NCBI GenBank assembly: GCA_016720145.1
Contig: JADJXV010000002.1
Coordinates: 62,001-126,000 of the forward strand
Length of the DNA: 64,000 nucleotides
Source of the DNA: Ignavibacteria bacterium
GTDB taxonomy: Bacteria > Bacteroidota > Ignavibacteria > Kapaibacteriales > UBA961
Direction: 5' to 3'
Shown: one piece after another, positions 54,258 through 63,022 of the stretch
Layout: each line of letters begins with the position of its first letter
Numbering within the stretch: position 1 is the stretch's first letter
Made by a program: the position numbers and the translations under genes
The notes under the pieces: generated by a model
The model's input: the letters and a program-made list of their open reading frames with translations, nothing else
Databases searched by the model: none
What the model was told of the DNA's origin: nothing

Positions 54258-55148
54258 TTATCCCACTTGAAAACATCTCATGCTCATCCCGCCGAAAGTG
54301 ACTTCTTCGTAAAATTGTTTGATTGGCTCACGATCACCTGCAAGACCTACCGCATAGAGCATTGGCACATAATGATCCACTGTCGGTACGGATAAATCCG
54401 CTGCTTTGCCGAATTTACGATAGTCGATCAAGCTCTTGAAATCACGGTCAATGATCTTCTTTTTCGCCCATTCGTCGAATTCCACTGCCCAATCGTATGG
54501 ATCTGACTCACCACGCTGCAGCTTGCCCATGCTCAGCCGTAAGTTATGGACAATATTACCACTTCCAATTATCAACACGCCCTTGTCTCGCAAAGATTGA
54601 AGGTGCCGCGCCAGATCATAATGATACTGCATCGGCTGATTATAATCAATACTTAGCTGAAAAACCGGCACGTCAGCGAGTGGAAATAAATGCTTGAGAA
54701 TTGTCCACGCGCCATGATCGAGCCCCCACTCACTCGTCTTTTGAATTTCTTTTGCAAGTGCTGCCGTTTGTGCAGCAAATTCCGGAGCACCCTTCGCAGG
54801 ATATTGTACTGCGAAAAGCTCGTCCGGGAAGCCTCCGAAGTCGTGAATTGTCTCAGGATTCGGATGTGTACAGACGAATGTGCCCTTCGTGAGCCAATGT
54901 GCCGAGACCACAAGAATAGCCGCAGGTTTATGCCCATTTTTAATTGTTTTACCGGTTGAAGAGAGTGCCTGTGTAAATGGATTATCCATGAGCGCATTCA
55001 TGGGATTACCATGACCGATAAAAAGGACCGGCATCTTTTCAGTAGTCGCAAACGTGTCGGTCATTGAAGTAAGATGTTCGAGTTGCATAGTAGTAGGAAT
55101 TACTGGTAATAAAGACAGAGATTGGAGGAATGTTCGCCGTAGCATCAT
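54258..55148 (-). CDS. ygiD: Extradiol ring-cleavage dioxygenase, YgiD/DODA-like
   Basis: The 296-residue protein matches the YgiD 4,5-DOPA dioxygenase family (LigB superfamily): PVLFIGHGNPMNAL (metal-binding His), VVSAHW (His), WGLDHGAWTIL, and GSGNIVHNLR (His). It uses a zinc- or iron-bound site to open catechol rings; the natural substrate is unclear. The N-terminus (MMLRRTFLQSLSLLPVIP) is Tat signal-like with an RRTFL motif, unlike cytoplasmic E. coli YgiD, so it may be exported. The upstream ATG is used to retain that signal. Confidence 0.88.
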   Translation of the reverse strand: MMLRRTFLQSLSLLPVIPTTMQLEHLTSMTDTFATTEKMPVLFIGHGNPMNALMDNPFTQALSSTGKTIKNGHKPAAILVVSAHWLTKGTFVCTHPNPETIHDFGGFPDELFAVQYPAKGAPEFAAQTAALAKEIQKTSEWGLDHGAWTILKHLFPLADVPVFQLSIDYNQPMQYHYDLARHLQSLRDKGVLIIGSGNIVHNLRLSMGKLQRGESDPYDWAVEFDEWAKKKIIDRDFKSLIDYRKFGKAADLSVPTVDHYVPMLYAVGLAGDREPIKQFYEEVTFGGMSMRCFQVG

Positions 55149-55331
55149 AGCACAAGATAAATGTTGGAATAATTACCTGCAAAAATACAAGGATACCTGA
55201 ATTAGATGTGAAGTAATCACTTGTATTCACTGAGAAATCACGGTTATAACATTTTCAATCTTGCCATACATCAGAAAAAAGTAGTATTTTTGTCGTCGGT
55301 ATCTCCTTTTATTTTATACTTTTACTGCATA

Positions 55332-57881
55332 ATGAATTCATTTTTTACTCGCCTCGCTTTCTCTCTCTTCGTAATTCTGTTGAACGTTGGTAGCATTCAA
55401 CCGTTGATTTCACAACCCTCGTTGTCAAGCTTCCAAGGTAATTCTTCACTTTATACGACGGTTATTCCTAAGCAACATCAGACAAACGTTGCAAAAAATG
55501 AGGATCGATTACCCCTGAAGCCGGCAGTACAGCAAACGCTGACCGGTGTTCTCGATTTATTTTTCCCTGGTGGTCCGGGACTGATTATTATCCAAGGTAC
55601 TGAGATGTTTGTCGCTGACGACACGAAATTTTACGACAAAAGCGGCAACGAGATTCCCGATTCTCTCTTTCAAATGGGAATGATTGTCAAGTCAATTTTT
55701 AATGATGGTTTCGGGGATAACCGATTGATATCCATGCAAATTGTCGATGAGACAACTCGTTCAAGCTATACCGGATTATTAACTTCCATTACGTCGTATT
55801 CGCTAGGGGTGGATGATACGATGTCGGTCTCCTACAGCAATTACTTCACAAAAATTTTTGATCTGAGCGGTAAGCGTATCGAATTCCCGGATACGAGCAG
55901 TTTTGAGCTTGGCTATGCTATCCGCGCTGCCGGTATTCGCACCTCGTATGGCGTGAGCGCTAATGATTACGGAGACAGTATCTTTATTATTTCTGACGGC
56001 GTTGGTTACGAAGCGATAATTACAGATTATATCACCGATGTACAAGGAAATACCCTCACCATTGCGGGAAAGACGGTCACCCTGCCTGACAATCTCCGTG
56101 TCACTCTCGGGAAAGAACGTTCGCTCCCACTTTCTGCTCTTATGCCCGAAGAATACATACAAGTCATTGCAACCAAAGAAAGTAACAATACCTATACTGC
56201 AAAATTCATCCAGCTCGGCAGTTTTCTCGGACTGCTACCGGTCCAAGAAGTGACCGACGACGCACTCATTGCTGATGATTATCCATTTCCTCTGCTTCAG
56301 GATACTAAATTCTACTTTTCCGACGGAACACCTGCTACCAAATCTGATGTGACAAACGGGTCATTCTGCGCTCTGTTTTCGATACAGCCGGACTTCACCG
56401 ATATCAGTAAATTTTATAGATTGGGTGTGGTGGTAATTGAGCAGGCAGACTTTAAATTTGTACTGCGCGGACTGGTCGAAGACATTACAGATAGTACACT
56501 TACAGTGCATGGTATTGCAGTTGAGACGAACTCCGCAACGAAGATATACAAGGGAGTGTTACAGAAAGAAGTATCATTTAATTCTATTAAAAAAAGTATT
56601 TATGTAGAAATGCTCGTACAGCGAATATTTGCCGATCAGCAATACATCGCTACCGAAATCTATATAGAAGACGACATCACCGAAGCACGGTTTGAATTCG
56701 GTGGCGTGGTCGATTCGCTTAATCTTGACACGCGGATAATTACGATTAGTGGAGTACAGTTTGAAGCGACCGAACAAACCATTCTCACCGATATCGACTA
56801 CAACAACCGAAAATTTGTCGATTATATGGCTGATATCAAGCCGAAATCCTTTGCATCCGTCACGGGACGCACGACTGATGACGGACGCAACATAGCCGAA
56901 GTCATTAAGATTATTGAAGGTTCATTCCTTGAATATACTGTGAGCGGTCCGGTAACCGCAAAGACTACCACGAGCATTTCGATCGGCACTCTTACACTTG
57001 ACGTAAACTCTGAGACACAGTTCGAAAATGCCTCCAATTTATCTGGTTTGCAGGTGGGAAATTTCATTCACGTGCTGTATCACTTCATGCCGGACCGCAC
57101 AAAAAAAGCGATTCGAATTGCAAAAGCAGATGATAACTCTGCGCAATATGTACATTTAGTGGGACGCATTGATTCGATTGATGTGAATGGATTTACAGCA
57201 TCCGGACTTCATTTCACGGTCATGGATTCGACAGAATTTACCAATGAACGAGGGGAAATTGTCAATTTCAGTGATCTCAAGCTCGGCGCGTCCGTCGTCG
57301 TCGAAGGCGCTTGGAGCGCTGGGACCGACATCACGGCATATTTTGTGATGATGCGTCAGGTCGTTTTTTTACGCGCCGTTTTCCGATCAAGTACCAAGCA
57401 AACCGCCGTCATTGGCAATCAAGAATACCTCATCGACAGCACGACGACTATTTTTGATGCTGACGGTAAGTCAATTAAAATCAGTGACATCCCGCCCGGA
57501 AGCACCGTCGAGGTCACGGCATCGTCTCAAACTTCCTCCGATGGAAAAGTCACACGAACTGCCGAGAGAATTCAAATTCAAAAGAAAGCTGTTGTGGGTA
57601 TAATAGAACACGATTATTCAGCGCAAACCAAACTCAGCGCTACGCCAAATCCCACACAAAGTACGTCCACAATTCGTTTTGAAATTCCTCGAACCAGCGC
57701 TGTAGAACTAAGCGTTTTCTCGCTCTCAGGTGCAATGATTTCAACTATTTACAACGGGACTATTCCAATAGGCATGCATGAATTTCAGTGGAATTCCACA
57801 GGACTTCCGATGGGTGAGTATTTTGTTCGCCTTCAGACTAAGAGTGGCGTTTCAATTATTCCATTATCAGTCGTACGGTAA
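55332..57881 (+). CDS. T9SS-secreted protein of about nine DUF5666-like modules
   Basis: From ATG 55332 (MNSFFTRLAFSLFVILL) the 849-residue protein has a signal peptide and then roughly nine repeats of 65-75 residues. Each follows the plan of a beta strand, a turn with VxGxxVxV, TxI or TxF, and a stretch like LKLGASVVVEGAW (for example LTGVLDLFFPGG, VEDITDSTLTVHGI, GRIDSIDVNGFTASGLHF). This is the DUF5666 pattern, OB-fold-like barrels. It ends in a T9SS sorting domain (SATPNPTQSTSTIRFEI, FVRLQTKSGVSIIPLSVVR). Role unknown; surface attachment is likely. The longer frame from 55221 is discarded. Confidence 0.8.
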   Translation: MNSFFTRLAFSLFVILLNVGSIQPLISQPSLSSFQGNSSLYTTVIPKQHQTNVAKNEDRLPLKPAVQQTLTGVLDLFFPGGPGLIIIQGTEMFVADDTKFYDKSGNEIPDSLFQMGMIVKSIFNDGFGDNRLISMQIVDETTRSSYTGLLTSITSYSLGVDDTMSVSYSNYFTKIFDLSGKRIEFPDTSSFELGYAIRAAGIRTSYGVSANDYGDSIFIISDGVGYEAIITDYITDVQGNTLTIAGKTVTLPDNLRVTLGKERSLPLSALMPEEYIQVIATKESNNTYTAKFIQLGSFLGLLPVQEVTDDALIADDYPFPLLQDTKFYFSDGTPATKSDVTNGSFCALFSIQPDFTDISKFYRLGVVVIEQADFKFVLRGLVEDITDSTLTVHGIAVETNSATKIYKGVLQKEVSFNSIKKSIYVEMLVQRIFADQQYIATEIYIEDDITEARFEFGGVVDSLNLDTRIITISGVQFEATEQTILTDIDYNNRKFVDYMADIKPKSFASVTGRTTDDGRNIAEVIKIIEGSFLEYTVSGPVTAKTTTSISIGTLTLDVNSETQFENASNLSGLQVGNFIHVLYHFMPDRTKKAIRIAKADDNSAQYVHLVGRIDSIDVNGFTASGLHFTVMDSTEFTNERGEIVNFSDLKLGASVVVEGAWSAGTDITAYFVMMRQVVFLRAVFRSSTKQTAVIGNQEYLIDSTTTIFDADGKSIKISDIPPGSTVEVTASSQTSSDGKVTRTAERIQIQKKAVVGIIEHDYSAQTKLSATPNPTQSTSTIRFEIPRTSAVELSVFSLSGAMISTIYNGTIPIGMHEFQWNSTGLPMGEYFVRLQTKSGVSIIPLSVVR

Positions 57882-57895
57882 TCGAAGGTGAATCT

Positions 57896-58375
57896 ATGAA
57901 TTCAAAACAATCCATCGAGCTTTCCGAAAAGCTTATTGATTCCGTCCAAAAAGCTTTGCCGGGAATTCAACATAATTTTGATGAGTATCAGAATGCGTGT
58001 TTTCCGGCGAGGAGTCCGGAATTTTTCTGTCTTGAGTTGTGCGGTGAGGCGGGCGAACTCGCCAACTTAGAGAAGAAACGCTGGAAGGGCAAGTCAATAG
58101 CCGATGAGCGAATCGCCGATGAAGCGGCCGATGTGTTTATCGCGCTCTGTAATTATGCCAATGCGCGTGGAGTTAATCTTGCAGAAGCAGTGAGTTTGAA
58201 ATTAGATGCAATAGAGAAAAAAAGATCACGCCTTGAGGGTGAGGGGAAGTGTATTGGTATTAATTTCTATTCTCTTCGAGTGCGTCATTCTGAGAGAAGC
58301 GAAGATTCGAACCATGTTTATCTGTACTATGTTGTGCAAGCGACGATTCTTCGGTCGCAGACTCCCTCAGAATGA
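57896..58375 (+). CDS. MazG-like nucleotide pyrophosphohydrolase with a repeat-derived C-terminus
   Basis: The 159-residue frame has the MazG-type helical core: ELCGEAGELANLEKKRWKGK (ExxE) and DEAADVFIALCNYA (ExxD) supply the magnesium-binding acids. Such enzymes hydrolyse non-canonical NTPs in the cytoplasm. It begins 14 bases after the DUF5666 gene. The last ~32 residues (from about RVRHSERSEDS) are translated from an inverted-repeat element at 58284-58376, whose end supplies the stop codon. So the native gene probably ended near residue 115-125. Confidence 0.8.
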   Translation: MNSKQSIELSEKLIDSVQKALPGIQHNFDEYQNACFPARSPEFFCLELCGEAGELANLEKKRWKGKSIADERIADEAADVFIALCNYANARGVNLAEAVSLKLDAIEKKRSRLEGEGKCIGINFYSLRVRHSERSEDSNHVYLYYVVQATILRSQTPSE

Positions 58376-58376
58376 C
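58284..58376. repeat. 93-bp inverted-repeat element inside the MazG-like ORF
   Basis: GTCATTCTGAG (58284-58294) and CTCAGAATGAC (58366-58376) are perfect terminal inverted repeats, and inner GCGAAGATTCG/CGATTCTTCG also mirror. This is a widespread type of dispersed repeat that often reads RHSERSEDS in frame. Confidence 0.85.
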
Positions 58377-58511
58377 AGGCATGGAATTTATCAAAATTTG
58401 GTCTCCTTTCTTTCAATTTTTACGTAATTTCGCCGATAGAATTAGGCGATGCAGTCCGAATTTTAAGTATAATTTCCTAGAACAACAATTGAATCAACGA
58501 ATAGAGTATTT

Positions 58512-59342
58512 ATGAGCAGTATTGGCAAAGAGATAGCGTGTTTGGACAAGGGTTTTGTACGACTTGTCGATGTCATGGGCGACGATCATTCGATCGTACA
58601 GGCCGCCCGCGTTTCCTATGGTGAGGGTACCAAACGACTGACGGAGGACAGAGGGCTGATCCGATATTTATTACGTCATCAGCATACGACTCCCTTTGAG
58701 ATGGTGGAGTTCAAATTTCACATTAAGTTGCCTATATTTATAGCTCGTCAGTGGATACGTCATCGCACGGCAAATGTCAACGAATACAGCGGACGCTATT
58801 CTGAAATGAAGGACGAATTCTACATACCGTCACTCGAGAATATCCGTCCACAGAGTACGATGAACAAACAAGGACGTTCGGAAGAGACCTTCCCTACTGA
58901 CCAAGCCGAGCAAATCGCTGCGATATTCGGACGGTCACAAGATCAAATGTATGCTGAATACCAAGAACTCCTCGACATGGGTGTTGCACGGGAAATCGCT
59001 CGTATCAATCTGCCGGTGTCGAATTATACGGAATGGTATTGGAAAATTGATCTTCATAATTTATTCCATTTTTTGAAGTTACGTATGGATGCACATGCAC
59101 AGTACGAGATCCGGGTTTATGGCGAGGCAATGGCTGAAATCGTTCGCGAAATTGTACCGGTGGCATGGGAAGCGTATGAAGATTATACGCTTCATTCGGT
59201 AAGATTCTCACGGCTTGAGGCAAATGCATTAGTGTCGATGCTTGATACGCTGCCAAGTGATGAAATACTTGCGACGTTTGGACTGAAAGGTCGCGAACTC
59301 CGTGAATTCAAAGATAAATTTGAGAATATGAAACATCAATAA
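58512..59342 (+). CDS. thyX: Flavin-dependent thymidylate synthase ThyX
   Basis: The 276-residue protein contains the ThyX motif RHRTANVNEYSGR at residues 83-95 (RHRx7SxR), which binds dUMP and FAD. ThyX makes dTMP from dUMP with methylene-THF and NADPH, replacing ThyA. Length is within the range of the homotetrameric enzyme, slightly long at the C-terminus. It follows the MazG-like nucleotide phosphatase gene by 136 bases, both in nucleotide metabolism. Confidence 0.95.
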   Translation: MSSIGKEIACLDKGFVRLVDVMGDDHSIVQAARVSYGEGTKRLTEDRGLIRYLLRHQHTTPFEMVEFKFHIKLPIFIARQWIRHRTANVNEYSGRYSEMKDEFYIPSLENIRPQSTMNKQGRSEETFPTDQAEQIAAIFGRSQDQMYAEYQELLDMGVAREIARINLPVSNYTEWYWKIDLHNLFHFLKLRMDAHAQYEIRVYGEAMAEIVREIVPVAWEAYEDYTLHSVRFSRLEANALVSMLDTLPSDEILATFGLKGRELREFKDKFENMKHQ

Positions 59343-59379
59343 TTTATTCCTCTTTCCTGTGAAATATTCACTTCATAGA

Positions 59380-60420
59380 ATGCTGAACATACATGTAAAG
59401 CAAGGTCTTACGTTGCTGATATGTTTGCTGTCGGTACTATTTGCCGGATGCCCAACGGTTGAGACCGGACCTGCCATCGAACCGGATTATGTCCTTCCTA
59501 CCGGATTCCCTCAATTTCCAATTCCTTCGGACAATCCAATCAATGCCGAGAAGATTGATTTGGGTCGCCGTCTATTCTACGATACACGCTTATCTTCTGA
59601 CAATACAATTGCTTGCGCAAATTGCCACAAGCAGGAATTTGCTTTTACCGATGGCGGAATGCAGGTAAGTCGTGGAGTCGATCGTGAGCTTGGCAATCGG
59701 AATTCTCCGACGGTTGTGAATTCAGGTTATGCGCCGAGTTTGTTTTTTGATGGGCGGGCGCCATCTATTGAAGAACAAGCATTTGGAGCATTTACAAATC
59801 CAATCGAGATGCGAGCTGATGTGGCGGTAATCGACAAATTTTTAATGAATGATTCAGCGTATGTTGCACATTTTTCCCGCGCTTTTGGTACCGGCAGCGT
59901 GCCATCAAGTAAAATGGCGATGAAGGCAATTGCTACTTTTATACGAACGGTACTTTCCGGCAATTCACGCTATGATCAATATATTCATGGAAATAAATCG
60001 GCGCTCAACCCAAGTGAACTGCGTGGGATGAATTTATTTTTTGATTACAGAACACAATGTGCGACCTGTCATTCGGGTTATAATTTTACGGATAATGAAT
60101 TCCACAGTACAGGACTTTTTACCCATTATTATGACAAAGGGCGCCATGATTTTACGCGTAATCCTGTTGATGTGGGTAAATTCAAGACGCCAACCCTTCG
60201 CAATATCGCACTCACAGACCCATACATGCATGATGGTCACCTTGCCACACTTGAGGAAACGCTCGATCACTACAATCAAGGCGGCAAACAGTTTATCAAT
60301 AAAGACCCTCGTATCCTCCCTCTCAAACTCACCCAAGAAGAAAAAAACGACCTCATAGCATTTCTACAATCTCTGACCGACGAAGAACTGATCCATAATC
60401 CTAAATTTGGGAAGAAGTGA
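59380..60420 (+). CDS. Di-heme cytochrome c peroxidase/MauG-family lipoprotein
   Basis: From ATG 59380 the 346-residue protein starts with a lipoprotein signal (LLICLLSVLFAGCP, lipobox LFAGC). Two CxxCH heme c sites follow, CANCH and CATCH, each in its own domain, with the conserved DGHLATLEETLDHYNQGG of the MauG/CCP family. These enzymes reduce H2O2 or oxidise substrates in the periplasm. A GTG at 59359 would add seven residues. It lies 37 bases after thyX. The calcium-bridge region PTLRNIALTDPYMHDGH is intact. Confidence 0.9.
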   Translation: MLNIHVKQGLTLLICLLSVLFAGCPTVETGPAIEPDYVLPTGFPQFPIPSDNPINAEKIDLGRRLFYDTRLSSDNTIACANCHKQEFAFTDGGMQVSRGVDRELGNRNSPTVVNSGYAPSLFFDGRAPSIEEQAFGAFTNPIEMRADVAVIDKFLMNDSAYVAHFSRAFGTGSVPSSKMAMKAIATFIRTVLSGNSRYDQYIHGNKSALNPSELRGMNLFFDYRTQCATCHSGYNFTDNEFHSTGLFTHYYDKGRHDFTRNPVDVGKFKTPTLRNIALTDPYMHDGHLATLEETLDHYNQGGKQFINKDPRILPLKLTQEEKNDLIAFLQSLTDEELIHNPKFGKK

Positions 60421-60471
60421 TGGCACACTGAGCCGCCCTAGCGAAGAAGCAAGGGGCTTAGGTGTAATCCC

Positions 60472-60503
60472 TCGAGAGTATCGCATCAGCGCGATGCCCT
60501 CGG
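60472..60503. repeat. Dispersed hairpin element, copy 1
   Basis: TCGAGAGTATCGC and GCGATGCCCTCGG form a stem of about 12 pairs with wobbles, after GAGCCGCCCTAGCGAAGAAG at 60430-60449. A related copy lies at 62425-62506 on the other side of the histidine kinase gene. Confidence 0.75.
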
Positions 60504-60535
60504 TTTCCGTGTATATATGATGAGAGAAAAATTAT

Positions 60536-62416
60536 ATGAATCACGATGAATTTACGCAGCTCATAACCGAGGCGGAGGTGGCTTTGGATAAGTGGCATTT
60601 TGATGAAGCAGATGCTCTTGGCGCACTTATACTACAGGCAACCGATGTCGCTGAAAATAAAGAAGGATACTCCGACACGGATGTACTTCTTCAACGTTTG
60701 CAGGCATTTCAGTTGCGCGGCTCATCCCAAGGTAGCATCGGGAATTATCATCAAGCACTCGAATATTTCCTTGCAGCTCTTGAACTTTCCAATCAAACCG
60801 GCGACATGCCCGGTAGAGCCAATGCGTTGGGTTGTATAGGACTTGTCTATTGGAATTTTTCCGATTATTCACGGGCGCTCGATTATTTATACAAGGCACT
60901 TGAAATAGACGAACAGCTTCAGCGAAAAAAAGATATAGCCAAGCATCTCGGTCATATTGCCCTTATATATGCTAATCTTCCGGATTACAAACGTTCGCTT
61001 GAGTATTACAACAGAGCACTGTCGATTGATCTCGAGATTAACAATATGGATGGAGTGATACGGCATTATTGTAATCTCGGGAATCTGCATCAAACCCTTG
61101 GTGAACTCTCCACGGCTCTCGAATATTATTACAAGGCAATTGATATCGAACAAATGAAAGGTCATCTATCAATCATTACTGATAGTTGGGCAAATATTGG
61201 CTCTATCTACTTCTTGCAGTCGGATTACACAAGAGCGCTGGAATGCTATCGAAAGACTCTGGAAATGTACCGGCAGGTAGGCAATAAAGTGTATGAGGCC
61301 ACTACGCTCGGTCAGTTCGGACTAATCTATTCTCATCCTGAATTTGAAGGGTATAATCTTGACGTTGCGGAAAATTACTATCAGCAAGCGCTCACTATGT
61401 TTGAGGAATTTGGCACCAAAAAAGAATCCTACGAAATTCATAAAGCGCTCTCAGGTATCTATTCAGCCCGCGAACAGTGGGATAAGTATGCAGTCCATAT
61501 CAACAAATATCACCTTCTCGAAAAAGAAGTCCACAGCGATGAAGCACAACGATTAGCACATCAGTTAGACTATGAGCGGACACTTGCCGATAAGGAGCTT
61601 CAGCGAGTAAAAGCAGTCTATGAAGCCGAGCAAGCTCAGAGTCAGTCAGAAATTTATCGCCTGAAAAATGAAAAATTAGCCACCGCACTAGAGCAAGTTC
61701 GATTGCTTAACAGTTCACTCTCTGCAGCAATTGCCGAGAAGAATGAAATTCTTGGGATCGTGTCGCACGATTTAAAAAACCCTCTAAATTCTATATTACT
61801 TATAGCGAAAATGATGAATGCCGGTTCGCTCTCGGAGACAGAAATTCAGGAGTACATCGCCGATATTCTTACCTCTGCCGAGCGGATGTTTAAGCTCATC
61901 ACTTCACTGCTCGATATGAATGCTATCGATCAGGGGCATGTAGTCTTCGATCTACAGCCAGTAGATGCAAATGCGAATATCATGGCAGTAGTCGGGCAAT
62001 ATTTTACCATCGCAGCTCAAAAAAACATTTCTATACACTCCACTTTCACAGCTAGTACACCAATGCTTGCCGATGAAAACATCATCGTGAATGTAGCAGA
62101 GAATCTCATTTCAAATGCCGTCAAATACTCACCATTTAATAAAAATATCTATGTGAATGTATCAAATACTTCCGACTCAACGGTACGCTTTTCTGTTCGC
62201 GACGAAGGCCCCGGACTCTCCGCAGAAGATATGACAAAGTTATTCGGAAAATTCACCCGCCTATCGGCGCAGCCCACCGGCGGCGAACACTCCACCGGAC
62301 TCGGTCTGTCAATCGTCAAAAAGCTCGTCGAAGCCATGAATGGAAAAGTTTGGTGCGAAAGCAAGCCTGGGCACGGCGCGGAGTTTATTGTAGAATTACC
62401 GGCATATATTGGGTAG
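60536..62416 (+). CDS. Soluble TPR-repeat sensor histidine kinase
   Basis: The 626-residue cytoplasmic protein has about six to seven TPR units in residues 1-330 (repeated A-L-Y-A-L motifs such as YHQALEYFLAALEL), a coiled coil (about 340-400), and then a HisKA domain with the phosphorylatable His411 in GIVSHDLKNPLN. The HATPase domain has VAENLISNAVKYSP, DEGPGLS and GEHSTGLGLSIVKKL. No transmembrane segment is visible, so input is probably cytoplasmic via the TPRs. No response regulator lies next to it. Hairpin repeats flank the gene on both sides. Confidence 0.9.
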   Translation: MNHDEFTQLITEAEVALDKWHFDEADALGALILQATDVAENKEGYSDTDVLLQRLQAFQLRGSSQGSIGNYHQALEYFLAALELSNQTGDMPGRANALGCIGLVYWNFSDYSRALDYLYKALEIDEQLQRKKDIAKHLGHIALIYANLPDYKRSLEYYNRALSIDLEINNMDGVIRHYCNLGNLHQTLGELSTALEYYYKAIDIEQMKGHLSIITDSWANIGSIYFLQSDYTRALECYRKTLEMYRQVGNKVYEATTLGQFGLIYSHPEFEGYNLDVAENYYQQALTMFEEFGTKKESYEIHKALSGIYSAREQWDKYAVHINKYHLLEKEVHSDEAQRLAHQLDYERTLADKELQRVKAVYEAEQAQSQSEIYRLKNEKLATALEQVRLLNSSLSAAIAEKNEILGIVSHDLKNPLNSILLIAKMMNAGSLSETEIQEYIADILTSAERMFKLITSLLDMNAIDQGHVVFDLQPVDANANIMAVVGQYFTIAAQKNISIHSTFTASTPMLADENIIVNVAENLISNAVKYSPFNKNIYVNVSNTSDSTVRFSVRDEGPGLSAEDMTKLFGKFTRLSAQPTGGEHSTGLGLSIVKKLVEAMNGKVWCESKPGHGAEFIVELPAYIG

Positions 62417-62424
62417 CTCTCATC

Positions 62425-62506
62425 CTGAGAGTATCACTTCCGAGTGATGCTCTCAGTGTTCCTGCACTACCAACCGAGCCGCCCTATCGAAGAAGCGAAT
62501 GGCTAA
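62425..62506. repeat. Dispersed hairpin element, copy 2
   Basis: CTGAGAGTATCACT and AGTGATGCTCTCAG form a 14-pair stem around TCCG (62425-62456); GAGCCGCCCTATCGAAGAAG follows at 62477-62496, so the order of the two modules is reversed relative to copy 1. Confidence 0.75.
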
Positions 62507-62584
62507 GGGAAGATACTTCTTCAGTCAATTCATATTAATAAAATAGTCCGATTATTCACAACTTTATATTTTCGAGGTACTTCC

Positions 62585-63022
62585 ATGCGCACTATTATCC
62601 TTCTTTTTCTCGCTCTTATCTGCTCGTATTCTATTGCTTCGGCTCAAATCCCATCTTGGCACGCTTTGGACGGACCTACTATGCAAGGTGGAATATTTTA
62701 TGATTTTGTCCAAAAGCCGGATGGAACAATTTTTACAACATCTGAAGTTAATGGTGTGTACCGTTCGACAGATGACGGGAAATCATGGAAGCAATGCATA
62801 AAAGGTTTGCGTAATTGCGAAGGGGTTTCTCTCGCATTATCTCCGAAAGGGACTCTATTTTGTTCAAATATAAATGCAGGACTACAGCCGAATATATACC
62901 GTTCGCTCAACAATGGCGACACGTGGGAAGAGATCACTATTTCCGTCCAATCGACTCGAACGTTTGCACCACGTCATATCTACTGCGCAGCAAAACATGG
63001 GAAATTAAAACCAATGGAATGA
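62585..63022 (+). CDS. Secreted BNR-repeat propeller protein, N-terminal part (frameshifted)
   Basis: The 145-residue frame opens with a signal peptide (MRTIILLFLALICSYSIASAQ) and two BNR/Asp-box-like units (STDDGKSWKQ, SLNNGDTWEE). After about residue 127 the residues no longer fit; the downstream frame (SKTWEIKTNGMTG) takes over with one base missing between about 62963 and 62985. Together they form one long secreted propeller protein similar in style to that at 37484. Confidence 0.75.
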   Translation: MRTIILLFLALICSYSIASAQIPSWHALDGPTMQGGIFYDFVQKPDGTIFTTSEVNGVYRSTDDGKSWKQCIKGLRNCEGVSLALSPKGTLFCSNINAGLQPNIYRSLNNGDTWEEITISVQSTRTFAPRHIYCAAKHGKLKPME

